The notes: generated by a model from the letters alone, not told the origin. 30,479 bases of DNA from JAXHMM01 sp964528445 (GCA_964528445.1 CAZGSL010000026.1:1-30479); one strand, 5' to 3'. Shown: positions 13,286 through 22,064, counted from the first letter of the stretch. Translations and numbers: made by a program.

Positions 13286-16207
13286 TTAGAAGTTGCCGAA
13301 TATCAGACGGAAGCGTTCGGAGGAGGGTTCAAAACCTACGCCGATTCCCAGATCGAGGTTCAGGTTGGAGATGCGAAAATGAGATCGGAGGCCTATCCCA
13401 AAAACCGATTTTGAAGAGGTAAGTCCGCCGTTCATCGGGTCGAACACGGTATCGCTGAAAGCGACCATGTAGAGGTTCCCAAGGTAGAGAGGGATCAGCA
13501 GTCCCCCGTCGTCCGGATAGGCCAGCGGTACGGTGTAGCGGGTGGAAAAACTGGCCAGGTTGCTGGAGAGGGGCATAACCGGATCGGGAAACGCAGGAGA
13601 GATTATGGACTGGTTGTCAAATACGGGACCGCTCTGGGTAAGGAACTCAAGTCCGATTCTCATGGATTGGTTCAAACGCCTCAACGGTGAAATATAGGTA
13701 AAGAGACCCGTTCTGAGTGCCGTCGGCTCAGCGAAGGAGAGACCGAAACGCTGTCCGTCAATACCGACGAAAATATTCTGGCTGTTAAAGTAGTGGTCCA
13801 TCTGGCCGTAAATACTCACTCCGCTGTTTGGCTGAAGGTCACGGGTGTTTTGCTGCAGCCGGTAGTTGAGGGTGGCGGATAGACTCCCAATCGCGAAATT
13901 TCCGAAATCCGAGGCCGGGTCACCGGTGTGGCTAAGCTCGAAATAGCGCAGCTGGGAGAGACGGATTCCGGGTCGCAGTGTCAGGGAGGAGAAGAAGACG
14001 TTGTTTTCCAATTCAAAACGGAGAGGCACGTTCAATGAAAAATTTCTCTGCTGGCGAAGCATGGTTCTGCGGACGGTGTTCCCGTCGACGGGGAGTTCAA
14101 AATCCTGGAAGGAGGGGCGGCTGGAAATACCTATTTCATAGCCCGGGAAGAAACGGGCATCGCGGTAGGAAAAGTCGTACCAGTGTCGATCCTGTACTGC
14201 GGTAAGATCAAGCTGATAGGATTGGCTCTGCAGCAGATCCCCGCTGTGGAAGGAGAGCCCTATCTCCCAGGTGTCGCTGTTGGAGACCTCCTCGGCGACC
14301 GGGAGCAGGGTACGCGGACGAATCCATTTCCAGTTGCTGCGATAAGGTTCCGCACTCCAATTCGCCGTATCGGCTGCGGAGGATCCGACGATCGGCCGGG
14401 TCATAAGGGATTCGGTTGTGGTATCCGCCTTCCAGTGGCGGGGTGGAACTACCTCCCTGTCAGCGTCAGACAGGTTGATGATTCGGGGAACAAGCTTATT
14501 TTCGTATTGGGAAACGTAGGCGAGTTTCTCCCCCGAGGGACTGTAGGAACCCTCAAAAGCATTATGGGGGCTCTTGGTGAGGCGAGTCACGGTATCGGTT
14601 TCCAGGTTATATTCGTACACCTGCAGCGTGCCGCTGTGGTCGGAGCTGAAGAGCAGGCGGTTTTCCGCCGGGTGCCATTCCGGATCGTACAGGGAACCCC
14701 GGTTGAAAACCAGGTCCGGCCGTGCGTTAAGCCCTCTTTTCAGATCCTCACGGGAGGTAATCCAAAGTCCCTGAACCCCTCTTTTGCTCAGAACAAGCGC
14801 CAGACGCCCTTCCTCTTCGGGTTCAGCGGCGAGGCCCGTAATACGATGGATGCCAGGTTCGAGGAGCGTCTCCGACGTCTCCTCAGAACGGCCAAGGCTT
14901 ACCAGGCGATTTGAGGTACCTTCGTTTTGAAGAGCGAGAATTTCGCTTCCCGCGAACTCAGGTGAGTAGAGGCGACGGTAGCTGCTGAGATTTGACGTTT
15001 CTCCCGTGTCCAGTTCATAGAGCGAGATGTCGGCGGTAAAGGTGTTGTTGTAGATGGTGCTGGGACGATACCAGGAGTAGATCAGGCGGTCTCGATTTTC
15101 GGAGATATCAAAGTGATAGTCGGCTACGCTCCCGGTTGCCAGCAGGAGTTCGATGTCATGGCTATCGGTCCGATAGCGGTAGTAACCGGGGCGGCCGTTA
15201 TAAAACGTCCCATGAAAAACCAGGGTGGAGTCGTCGATCCATTGGGGATTTCGAGTGGAGGCGCCCTTGTAGGGGAGATCGTTTATCCAGGAAGTGGATT
15301 TTTCCCCTGGGGCAGCGTCGTCCCCGGACTCCACGGAGGGGGTGTTGGAATCATACGTTTCCTCCTGACCCTCTACAAAGCGGGTGTGAAGCTCGGAGGG
15401 CCAGGATCCGGTGACATGCCGGAGCGCGGTGCCGTATCCCAGGAAGGGGAAGCGAAGGTAGAAATCGAGGGCCTCCCCGGTGGTCTCCTCCCCGTAGGTC
15501 TCCTGCAGCCATGATATAAAATGGTATCCGCCGAGGTAGTGGCGGTTGAAGGGAAGGGTATAGAGGGGAGTGTGGGCCATTTGCCCCATATTCCATCGGC
15601 CGGGAGAGTCAAAAACCGAGCGGAAACGACGGGTAAACCAAGGATGGTTTCCCCTTCCTCCCCCCTTGAGCCCTCCCTCGTTTTCGTAATAGGTCGCGAT
15701 CCCCTCGTTGATTCCCGAGGGTATCGCACCGTGGAACGATCGTGCTATATCCGGCGAAAAGAGGTAGGTAATAGTGGGCAGGAATCCTTTCGTATTGCTG
15801 TACTGCAACGCGTGCACCAGCTCATGCGGCGCCACTGCCTCCAGCCAGGTACCGGACCGGGGATTAAGCGCTTTGCCCGGGAGGGGGGAGAGGTCAATCT
15901 CAGAACGGAAGTGAAGGGAGGTGACAAAACCATTGGAGCGGTCGTTGTAGTTTTTCAGTACGACGGGGAAGTTCCGCAAATTCCCGCCCACCAGTGACCG
16001 AACCTCCGGGTAGCGGGTTTCAAGTATGCCCGCCGCCCGGACGGCGGAGGAATCCATGCCTGCGGGAAAGACTATGTGAAAATGATCGGTCTTCAGCTGC
16101 CTCCATGTTTCGGGAGGACGGTGTTGAACAGGATACATCTGGGCGAACAGGGGAAGAGACCATAGACTCAATGCCGCAGCGATGAGCACCGTTCTTGAAA
16201 TTCTCAT
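13286..16207 (-). CDS. Secreted zinc-peptidase / TolB-like propeller / outer-membrane barrel protein
   Basis: This 973-residue protein begins with a signal peptide (hydrophobic run at about 6-22, cleavage probable after FAQ at 23). Residues about 35-280 look like a gluzincin-type metallopeptidase: HELVH at 128-132 and Glu168 in NEGIATYYE as the likely third zinc ligand. About residues 300-620 carry WD40/TolB-like strands, for example SDHSGTLQVYEYNLETDTVTRLT and YSPSGEKLAYVS. From about 640 to the end the pattern is alternating aromatic beta-strands, and the last residue is Phe (IFGNF), which fits an outer-membrane beta-barrel. The substrate is unknown. The start is one base from the stop of the upstream transporter gene, so they form an operon. 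Confidence 0.78.
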   Translation of the reverse strand: MRISRTVLIAAALSLWSLPLFAQMYPVQHRPPETWRQLKTDHFHIVFPAGMDSSAVRAAGILETRYPEVRSLVGGNLRNFPVVLKNYNDRSNGFVTSLHFRSEIDLSPLPGKALNPRSGTWLEAVAPHELVHALQYSNTKGFLPTITYLFSPDIARSFHGAIPSGINEGIATYYENEGGLKGGGRGNHPWFTRRFRSVFDSPGRWNMGQMAHTPLYTLPFNRHYLGGYHFISWLQETYGEETTGEALDFYLRFPFLGYGTALRHVTGSWPSELHTRFVEGQEETYDSNTPSVESGDDAAPGEKSTSWINDLPYKGASTRNPQWIDDSTLVFHGTFYNGRPGYYRYRTDSHDIELLLATGSVADYHFDISENRDRLIYSWYRPSTIYNNTFTADISLYELDTGETSNLSSYRRLYSPEFAGSEILALQNEGTSNRLVSLGRSEETSETLLEPGIHRITGLAAEPEEEGRLALVLSKRGVQGLWITSREDLKRGLNARPDLVFNRGSLYDPEWHPAENRLLFSSDHSGTLQVYEYNLETDTVTRLTKSPHNAFEGSYSPSGEKLAYVSQYENKLVPRIINLSDADREVVPPRHWKADTTTESLMTRPIVGSSAADTANWSAEPYRSNWKWIRPRTLLPVAEEVSNSDTWEIGLSFHSGDLLQSQSYQLDLTAVQDRHWYDFSYRDARFFPGYEIGISSRPSFQDFELPVDGNTVRRTMLRQQRNFSLNVPLRFELENNVFFSSLTLRPGIRLSQLRYFELSHTGDPASDFGNFAIGSLSATLNYRLQQNTRDLQPNSGVSIYGQMDHYFNSQNIFVGIDGQRFGLSFAEPTALRTGLFTYISPLRRLNQSMRIGLEFLTQSGPVFDNQSIISPAFPDPVMPLSSNLASFSTRYTVPLAYPDDGGLLIPLYLGNLYMVAFSDTVFDPMNGGLTSSKSVFGIGLRSHFRISNLNLDLGIGVGFEPSSERFRLIFGNF

Positions 16208-16208
16208 G

Positions 16209-17480
16209 TCAGCCGAATTGTATGCGCCAGTAGATAAAGAGCAATGCGAAGCCGCTCAGGAAAACGAGTCCGCTCCAGCTAAGCCACCGCATCCAGGGCC
16301 GGGGCCGGCACTCCCGTGGCATGTGTTCGGCTGTAACCAGGCGATAGTTGATCCACGCCAGTATGGGAGCCGTCAAAAAAGAGAGCGTGGTGGCCAGGTC
16401 GACAAGGAGGGTGAATTGGTCGCCCAGAAAGTAGAGGACCGCCAGGCTCAGCAGGGGGATGGAAACAAGCAGCCATCGGTAAAGAGGCATGCTTCCGGAG
16501 GATTTGAACAGGCCGGGTCGAATCACTTCCAAAATCCGGCGGGAGACCCGGGGGTACGCGTCGGTAACAGTCAGGGTCGTACTGAACATGGTGGTAAACG
16601 CGCAGACGATGATAACGCTGTATGACCACTCTCCCAGGCTGGTGGTGAAGAGCGAGATCAACTGCCCGGCGAAGGCGGCCCCGCTTCCGGCATACTCTTC
16701 GCCGCTCCCGAACATGACAAGGGCCCCGAGAAGGAGAAACCCCAGCGCGAGCACCGCGGCCCCGATGTAGCCAATATTGAAATCGATCAGGCTCTCCCGG
16801 AGTTTCGGACGGTAGCTGGTCTGCTTCTCCCTCTCCAGGGTCCACAGGGAGTGCCAGGCGGAAGCGTCAATGGGAATGGGCATCCAACCCATAAGGGCAA
16901 TCAGGAACGAGACACCGGCAACATCCCAGATGTCGGGCGCGGCGACTTGCGCCACCTCCCTGTGCTCTCCCTGCCAGAGGGCGGCAATCAGGGCGATGAC
17001 GGTGGATATCGCAAGAACGACCATCAGGGCCTTGACCGCTCCGTCCAGTGCCGAGTAGCGCCCGGACATCAAGAGCGCGATGCAGATACCCAGAATAATG
17101 GCGCTCCAGAGCAGCGGGGAGAGCGCGATCCCGGTCAGTTCGGCGGCCAGGCTGGCTGTTACGACGGTAACGGCGGCTTGGACCGCGAACATGGTGCCAA
17201 GAGTAAATAGGGCAAATACGGCTATGGCCCACTTCCCAAGCCGCCTGTACCCCTCGATCATGCTCTCTCCCGTGGCGACGGCGTAACGCGGACCGTATTC
17301 CAGGAAGGGATATTTAAAGAAATTGGCCAGAACCACAGCCCAGATCAGGGCGTATCCGTACGTTGCCCCGGCCCGGGTGGACTGCACCAGATGAGAGACG
17401 CCGATGGCAGCCGCGGCCATGAGGAGTCCCGGACCCAGGCTTTGCCTGAGCCCCTTCCAACTGCTTTTCCGATCTTTCAT
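16209..17480 (-). CDS. Nramp-related transporter lacking the DPGN motif
   Basis: The 423-residue membrane protein has about eleven hydrophobic segments and the Nramp order. The first helix reads GPGLLMAAAAIGVSHLVQSTRAGATYGY, which aligns with the Nramp TM1 GPG...DPGN...GY. The metal-binding Asp and Asn of DPGN are replaced by Gly and His. TM6 reads LMGWMPIPIDASAWHS rather than the usual MPH. It therefore belongs to the superfamily, but its substrate is probably not bound as in manganese/iron Nramp proteins. Cation or small-solute import is possible. It is first in an operon with the secreted peptidase/barrel gene. The ATG at 17480 begins the MKDRKSSWKGLRQSLGPG stretch leading into TM1. Confidence 0.82.
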   Translation of the reverse strand: MKDRKSSWKGLRQSLGPGLLMAAAAIGVSHLVQSTRAGATYGYALIWAVVLANFFKYPFLEYGPRYAVATGESMIEGYRRLGKWAIAVFALFTLGTMFAVQAAVTVVTASLAAELTGIALSPLLWSAIILGICIALLMSGRYSALDGAVKALMVVLAISTVIALIAALWQGEHREVAQVAAPDIWDVAGVSFLIALMGWMPIPIDASAWHSLWTLEREKQTSYRPKLRESLIDFNIGYIGAAVLALGFLLLGALVMFGSGEEYAGSGAAFAGQLISLFTTSLGEWSYSVIIVCAFTTMFSTTLTVTDAYPRVSRRILEVIRPGLFKSSGSMPLYRWLLVSIPLLSLAVLYFLGDQFTLLVDLATTLSFLTAPILAWINYRLVTAEHMPRECRPRPWMRWLSWSGLVFLSGFALLFIYWRIQFG

Positions 17481-17521
17481 TGCAATAAAATGATTGCCGA
17501 GTACGGGCGAGCCAGGAATTA

Positions 17522-17534
17522 TATACTAATTTTG
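17522..17534 (+). promoter_or_regulatory. Candidate promoter of the baeRF-like gene
   Basis: TAATTTTG (17527-17534) is a perfect TAnnTTTG box. It overlaps TATACT (17522-17527). No TTG box lies at the expected distance. Transcription from about 17541 would give a leader of about 90 bases before the ATG at 17632. Confidence 0.4.
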
Positions 17535-17563
17535 CCCATGAAATTAAACAGATTATTATGAAT

Positions 17564-17626
17564 CCTCCGGGGGAGGTTGTTGTTACGAGAAAACCCTGTA
17601 AGATTTAAAAACCGTCAGTTAGGAGG
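17564..17626 (+). promoter_or_regulatory. Leader hairpin with anti-Shine-Dalgarno element, and strong ribosome binding site
   Basis: CCTCC (17564-17568) can pair with GGAGG at 17572-17576 to form a local hairpin. It can also pair with GGAGG of the strong Shine-Dalgarno AGGAGG at 17621-17626, which is five bases before the ATG. The two pairings exclude each other, so an RNA switch of translation is possible. The pairing is visible; regulation is an inference. Confidence 0.35.
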
Positions 17627-17631
17627 AACAT

Positions 17632-18762
17632 ATGATTACAAGAAGTACCATCCTGGAGCTGCTGGAGAGAACGGAAAGCCCGGCCTTATCGGTATTTTTG
17701 CCTACCCACAGAAAGGGGGAGGAGGTACAGCAGGATCCCATCCGGTTCAAAAATCAATTGAGGGAAGCGGAACAGCAGCTCGAGCGTATGGGACTCTCCT
17801 CGTCGGAGACGGAGGAGTTCCTGGAACCGGCACGCGACCTTCTCGACAAACCCCTGTTCTGGCAGCATGGCGAACGGGGACTGGCGCTGTTTCTGACGGA
17901 TAATTTTTTTAAAACCTGGAAGGTACCGCTCGACTTCAAGGAGCAGGTATATGCGGGCGACCGGTTTCTGATTACCCCCCTTCTTCCTATGGTCACTCTT
18001 GAGGGGACATTCTGCATCCTCGCGCTCAGCCAGAAGAATATGCGCCTGCTGAAGGCCACGAGGGAAGCGCACGAACCTCTCTCGCTGGACGACGCGCCGA
18101 CCAGTATGGAGGAGTTCAAGCAGTACGACCTGGAAGAGAAGAGCCTCTCCCCGGCTCCCGGCGGCGGTGGTGACAAGCCCATGTATCACGGCTGGGGCGA
18201 CGCCTCGGTAGAAGACAACTACGTTGAAAATTACCTGAAGCAGGTGGAAAACGAGGTGACCTCCATTTTGCGACAGCGCAACGACCCCCTGGTACTGACG
18301 GGGGTAAACAAGGCGATCGCCCTCTACCGGAAGGTGAACCACTATCACCGGTTGATGGAAGACGCCGTGCCGGGTAATCCCGACGAGAAGAGTGAGGAGG
18401 AACTCAGAAAAGAGGGGTGGGAGGTCATCAAATCCTATTTCCTCAAGGATATGTACAACGACCTCTCCCGCTACAACGACCTGAAGGGAACCGGCAAGCA
18501 GTCGGACGACCTCTCGAAAATTGTACAGTCTTCCCATTACGGGAAAGTGGACACCCTTTTTCTGGGTACAGGCCAGCAGAGGTGGGGCCGCTTCGAACAG
18601 GAAGAGGAAACGGTTCATCTCAGTTCCGGGCGTAACGACGGGGATTACGATCTCCTGAACGAAGCGGCTATCCGTACGCTCACGCAGGGCGGCGATGTCT
18701 ATGCCCTGGATCGGGAGGATATGCCGGACGGCGTGTCGGTGGCCGCCATATACCGGTACTGA
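17632..18762 (+). CDS. baeRF-like (bacterial archaeo-eukaryotic release-factor family) protein
   Basis: The 376-residue protein matches bacterial eRF1-like (baeRF, probably family 3) sequences. It starts MITRSTILELLERTESPALSVFLPTHRKGEE and has the middle stretch NKAIALYRKVNHYHRLM. The C-terminal domain contains KVDTLFLGTGQQRWG (about 303-317) and ends GVSVAAIYRY, like the third domain of eRF1/pelota. No GGQ tripeptide is visible, so normal peptide release is unlikely. Such proteins may act in ribosome rescue or stress but are uncharacterised. A perfect AGGAGG ribosome site five bases before the ATG supports the start. It converges with metK (18 bases between stops). Confidence 0.75.
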   Translation: MITRSTILELLERTESPALSVFLPTHRKGEEVQQDPIRFKNQLREAEQQLERMGLSSSETEEFLEPARDLLDKPLFWQHGERGLALFLTDNFFKTWKVPLDFKEQVYAGDRFLITPLLPMVTLEGTFCILALSQKNMRLLKATREAHEPLSLDDAPTSMEEFKQYDLEEKSLSPAPGGGGDKPMYHGWGDASVEDNYVENYLKQVENEVTSILRQRNDPLVLTGVNKAIALYRKVNHYHRLMEDAVPGNPDEKSEEELRKEGWEVIKSYFLKDMYNDLSRYNDLKGTGKQSDDLSKIVQSSHYGKVDTLFLGTGQQRWGRFEQEEETVHLSSGRNDGDYDLLNEAAIRTLTQGGDVYALDREDMPDGVSVAAIYRY

Positions 18763-18780
18763 CGCTGACGTGAGGCGGCT

Positions 18781-19929
18781 CTAGATCGCGTTCTGAATCT
18801 TGTCGGTATAGTCCAGTTTTTCCCAGGGAAACTCCTCCCTTCCAAAATGGCCGTAGGCGGCCGTCTGTCGGTAAATAGGGCGAAGAAGGTCAAATCGGTT
18901 GATAATGCCCGCCGGCGTGCAGTCGAATGTCTGCTTTACAGCCCGGGCCAGCTCGGTGTCCGGTACCCGGCCGGTCCCGTACGTGTTGAGATTGATGGAG
19001 ACCGGTTCGGCAATGCCGATGGCGTAGGCCAGTTGCACCAGGCACCTGTCGGCCAGGTCCGCGGCCACCACGTTTTTTGCGATATGGCGGGCGGCGTAGG
19101 CCGCGCTTCGGTCCACCTTGCTGGGATCCTTGCCCGAAAAAGCACCTCCCCCGTGTCCCCCGTGTCCCCCGTAGGTATCCACAATGATCTTCCTGCCGGT
19201 AAGGCCGGTGTCGCCGTGCGGCCCGCCGATGACAAACTTACCGGTGGGGTTGACATGCAGGATGGTGTTGGGGTCGAGCAGCGGCTCCGGGATGACTTCG
19301 GGAATGAGGTGTTTCTCCAGGTCCTCCTTGATTTGCGGCTGCTCCACCTCTTCGTCGTGCTGTGTGGAGATGACGATGGTGTCGACGCGGGAGGGCGTGC
19401 TGTCCTTCCCGTACTCGACTGTGACCTGGCTCTTGCTGTCAGGGCCAAGATAGGGCATCAATGCCGTGTTCTTGCGGATGTGCGCCAGTTTCCGGAGCAG
19501 GTCATGGGAGTATTGCAGGGTCATGGGCATGTAGGTGTCGGTCTCGCGGCATGCATACCCGAACATCATGCCCTGATCTCCCGCTCCCATCTCTTTCTGT
19601 TCCCCGGGATCCACGCCCTGGGCGATGTTGGGACTCTGCTGGTGGATGGTGGTCAGCACGCCGCATGACTCCGAGTCAAAGCGGTAGGAGTTTTTCGTAT
19701 AGCCGATGTCGCGGATCACCTGCCGGGCCAGTTCCTGTATGTCCACGTAGGCGTCGGTGGTAACTTCGCCGGAGATCACCACCAGGCCGGTGGTCACGAG
19801 CGTCTCCACGGCCACGCGCGACTCCGGGTCGTCCGTTAGCATGGCGTCCAGCACCGCGTCGGAAATCTGGTCGGAAATTTTGTCCGGGTGTCCCTCTGAT
19901 ACCGATTCCGAGGTAAATAGATTATTCAT
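18781..19929 (-). CDS. metK: S-adenosylmethionine synthetase
   Basis: MetK makes SAM from methionine and ATP. In 382 residues it shows GHPDKISDQISDA (13-25), GAGDQGMMFGYA (115-126) and GGGAFSGKDPSKVDRSA (260-276), the substrate and metal-binding signatures. The loop before the last motif carries the run GGHGGHGGG, encoded by short tandem repeats of a 9-base unit. Its length still equals that of other MetK, so the gene is intact. There is no SAM-I-like leader in the 105 bases between it and ruvB. A TTGACA-like stretch lies about 25 bases upstream on the minus strand. It probably has its own promoter. Confidence 0.97.
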   Translation of the reverse strand: MNNLFTSESVSEGHPDKISDQISDAVLDAMLTDDPESRVAVETLVTTGLVVISGEVTTDAYVDIQELARQVIRDIGYTKNSYRFDSESCGVLTTIHQQSPNIAQGVDPGEQKEMGAGDQGMMFGYACRETDTYMPMTLQYSHDLLRKLAHIRKNTALMPYLGPDSKSQVTVEYGKDSTPSRVDTIVISTQHDEEVEQPQIKEDLEKHLIPEVIPEPLLDPNTILHVNPTGKFVIGGPHGDTGLTGRKIIVDTYGGHGGHGGGAFSGKDPSKVDRSAAYAARHIAKNVVAADLADRCLVQLAYAIGIAEPVSINLNTYGTGRVPDTELARAVKQTFDCTPAGIINRFDLLRPIYRQTAAYGHFGREEFPWEKLDYTDKIQNAI

Positions 19930-20034
19930 GACGTAGGTTCTTCGGGTAGCATGAGTTGGTTGTCAAATGAGCAGAGAAGCTAAGAAAAAAGAGGAAGAGT
20001 TCACACTTACGGAACGGCAAGGGAAAGGGATTGA

Positions 20035-21048
20035 TCAGTCAAAGAGGTCTCCCCCGTTCCCGGCGGGGTCCACGTCGAGGTATTCGAACGCTTTCCGCGT
20101 AGCTACTCGTCCTTTGGGAGTGCGCTGCAGAAAGCCCTCCTTGATAAGAAATGGTTCGTAGACCTCCTCGATGGTACCCTTGTCCTCTCCCACGGCGACG
20201 CCCAGCGTACCCAGCCCCACCGGTCCCCCGCTGTAGTTCTCAATAATGGCTTTGAGAATGCGCACATCCATCTCATCGAGACCGTTTTTGTCCACATCCA
20301 GCGCATTGAGAGCCTTGTCGGCGATCTCGTCGGTAATGGTATCCATGTCGTCCACCTGGGCAAAATCGCGGGTTCTCCGCAGTAGCTTGTTAACGATGCG
20401 GGGAGTGCCCCGGCTGCGCCTGGCAATCTCATGTGCGCCGGTATCGGTAATGCCCATGTTAAGAATGGAGGCGGTGCGCAGCGCGATCCGCTGGAGCAGT
20501 TCCACGTCGTAGTAGTCCAGCCGCATGTCGATTCCGAAGCGAGCGCGGAGGGGAGCCGTCAGGAGCCCCTTGCGGGTGGTGGCCCCCACCAGGGTAAAGT
20601 GGTTCAGCTCAATCTGTATGCTGCGGGCGTTGGGCCCCGAGTCGATAACGATATCCAGCCTGTAGTCCTCCATCGCCGAGTAGAGATACTCCTCTACCAC
20701 CGGATTGAGCCGGTGTATCTCGTCGATGAAAATCACGTCGCCCTCCTCCAGGTTGGTAAGCATGCCTGCCAGGTCGCCGGGTTTCTCCAGGACGGGACCG
20801 GTGGTGGGCAGGATCTGCACGCCCATTTCGTTGGCAATAATATGGGCAAGGGTGGTTTTCCCCAGGCCGGGCGGCCCCGATAGTATGACATGATCCAGTG
20901 CCTCTCCTCTTTTTCGGGCCGCCTCGATGAATACCGAGAGGTTCCGCACCGCTTTCCTCTGCCCGATGAATTCGTCCATGGAGGAGGGGCGTACCGTCTC
21001 TTCAAAGGCCTCGTCGTTGTGTTCGGCGTCGAGCAGGGGATTTTGCAC
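20035..21048 (-). CDS. ruvB: Holliday junction branch migration ATPase RuvB
   Basis: RuvB is the hexameric AAA+ motor that drives branch migration with RuvA before RuvC cuts the junction. In 337 residues the Walker A is GPPGLGKT (58-65), the Walker B is DEIH (109-112), and sensor-region GATTRKGLLTAPLRARFG follows. The C-terminal winged helix contains GPVGLGTLGVAVGEDKGTIEEVYEPFLIKEGFLQRTPKGR. All are intact. ruvA and ruvC are not adjacent. The 125-base gap to the TPR gene and the 105 bases to metK leave room for promoters, but no convincing box was found. Confidence 0.97.
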   Translation of the reverse strand: MQNPLLDAEHNDEAFEETVRPSSMDEFIGQRKAVRNLSVFIEAARKRGEALDHVILSGPPGLGKTTLAHIIANEMGVQILPTTGPVLEKPGDLAGMLTNLEEGDVIFIDEIHRLNPVVEEYLYSAMEDYRLDIVIDSGPNARSIQIELNHFTLVGATTRKGLLTAPLRARFGIDMRLDYYDVELLQRIALRTASILNMGITDTGAHEIARRSRGTPRIVNKLLRRTRDFAQVDDMDTITDEIADKALNALDVDKNGLDEMDVRILKAIIENYSGGPVGLGTLGVAVGEDKGTIEEVYEPFLIKEGFLQRTPKGRVATRKAFEYLDVDPAGNGGDLFD

Positions 21049-21173
21049 GGAAACGGAGACTGTCCAGCGTTAGGGCTTGGGGTGATTTCCAGAACGTGCC
21101 TGGCGGAAGGGCAAGTTAAAGTATAATCACGTCATTGTCGAAGCCTTATTCCCCCGTTTTACGCCCCATCCCG

Positions 21174-21944
21174 TCAGGCGTCCGGTTCATCAGGCAGCTC
21201 TTGAAGCAGCTGTTCGGCCTCTGTTCGGCGGGGCCCGTCCATGGCCGCGGCATTTTCGAGAGCTTCCCTGGCTTCGCTGTATTGTCCCATCTGAATAAGC
21301 GTGTTTCCGAGGAACCACAGGGCTTTCTCTTTCAACATGTCGGAGGAGGCGGAGTCTGCGGCGGCACGGCGAAATTCGGTCTGCGCTTCCCCCAAACGCT
21401 CTGCATTGTAGGCGAGTATTCCGAGGTTGAGGCGAGCTTTCGAGGCATATGTTTCGCCTTCGTAATCGGAGACGATCTCACGGAACAGGCGAAGCGCCTC
21501 ATCCCGCTGGCCCGTCACTACAGCATGGTACCCGGCATTCATGAGGGAATCCGGCCGATCGAGCGCCCCCCCGCCGGCCCTCCGGACTTCGGGAACGTAC
21601 ATTTCCGCCTCTGTATTGATGGAGGCGATGGCCTGGGGCATCTCTCGTCCGGAGGATCCGACGCCCCAGATGGAATAGGTGATCACCAGGAGCGCGAGGG
21701 CGGCTGCTGCCCCGATCCAGGCCATCCGGGATTTCGTCCACTCCTCTGGCTGCTCCCGTTCCGGCTGTGCTCGCCCGGACTCTTTCCGGACCATCTCGCT
21801 CACCGCCATCTCGGTTTCCAGGTAATCGATGTATTCGGGGTGCTTGATCAGTTCCGCCCACAGCCGCTCCACCTCCTCCTCATTTAGTTTTCCCCTCACG
21901 TACGCGTCGATCTTCCTGATCAACGACTCCTCTCGCTTGTTCAT
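21174..21944 (-). CDS. Membrane-anchored TPR protein, candidate anti-sigma factor
   Basis: The 256-residue protein has an N-terminal cytoplasmic part of about 72 residues rich in Glu and Lys (RKIDAYVRGKLNEEEVERLW), which resembles the short helical region of membrane anti-sigma factors. A single membrane helix follows at about 73-93 (RMAWIGAAAALALLVITYSIW). The rest carries tetratricopeptide-like helices at about 125-250, for example NLGILAYNAERLGEAQTEF and NTLIQMGQYSEAREALENA. It lies just downstream of an ECF sigma gene (120 bases), as anti-sigma genes usually do. No zinc motif of the ZAS type is visible. Regulation of the sigma factor is inferred, not shown. Confidence 0.6.
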   Translation of the reverse strand: MNKREESLIRKIDAYVRGKLNEEEVERLWAELIKHPEYIDYLETEMAVSEMVRKESGRAQPEREQPEEWTKSRMAWIGAAAALALLVITYSIWGVGSSGREMPQAIASINTEAEMYVPEVRRAGGGALDRPDSLMNAGYHAVVTGQRDEALRLFREIVSDYEGETYASKARLNLGILAYNAERLGEAQTEFRRAAADSASSDMLKEKALWFLGNTLIQMGQYSEAREALENAAAMDGPRRTEAEQLLQELPDEPDA

Positions 21945-22064
21945 GCCCGTTACGCCTTTGTATGGAAAATAAATGCCTCTCTGCGCGCCTTCCGGCCTCT
22001 TTCCGTGGTTAACTTCGTCCTTATCATATCATAAGTAAGACCGTTATGTGGACCATCCCTTACA

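Noticed and set aside
19146..19172. Tandem 9-base repeats in metK
   Set aside because: They encode the Gly/His loop before GGGAFSGKD at normal length, so they look like codon repetition and not an expansion.
19930..20034. SAM riboswitch before metK
   Set aside because: No conserved SAM-I core or SAM-II pseudoknot sequence could be found in the 105-base leader.
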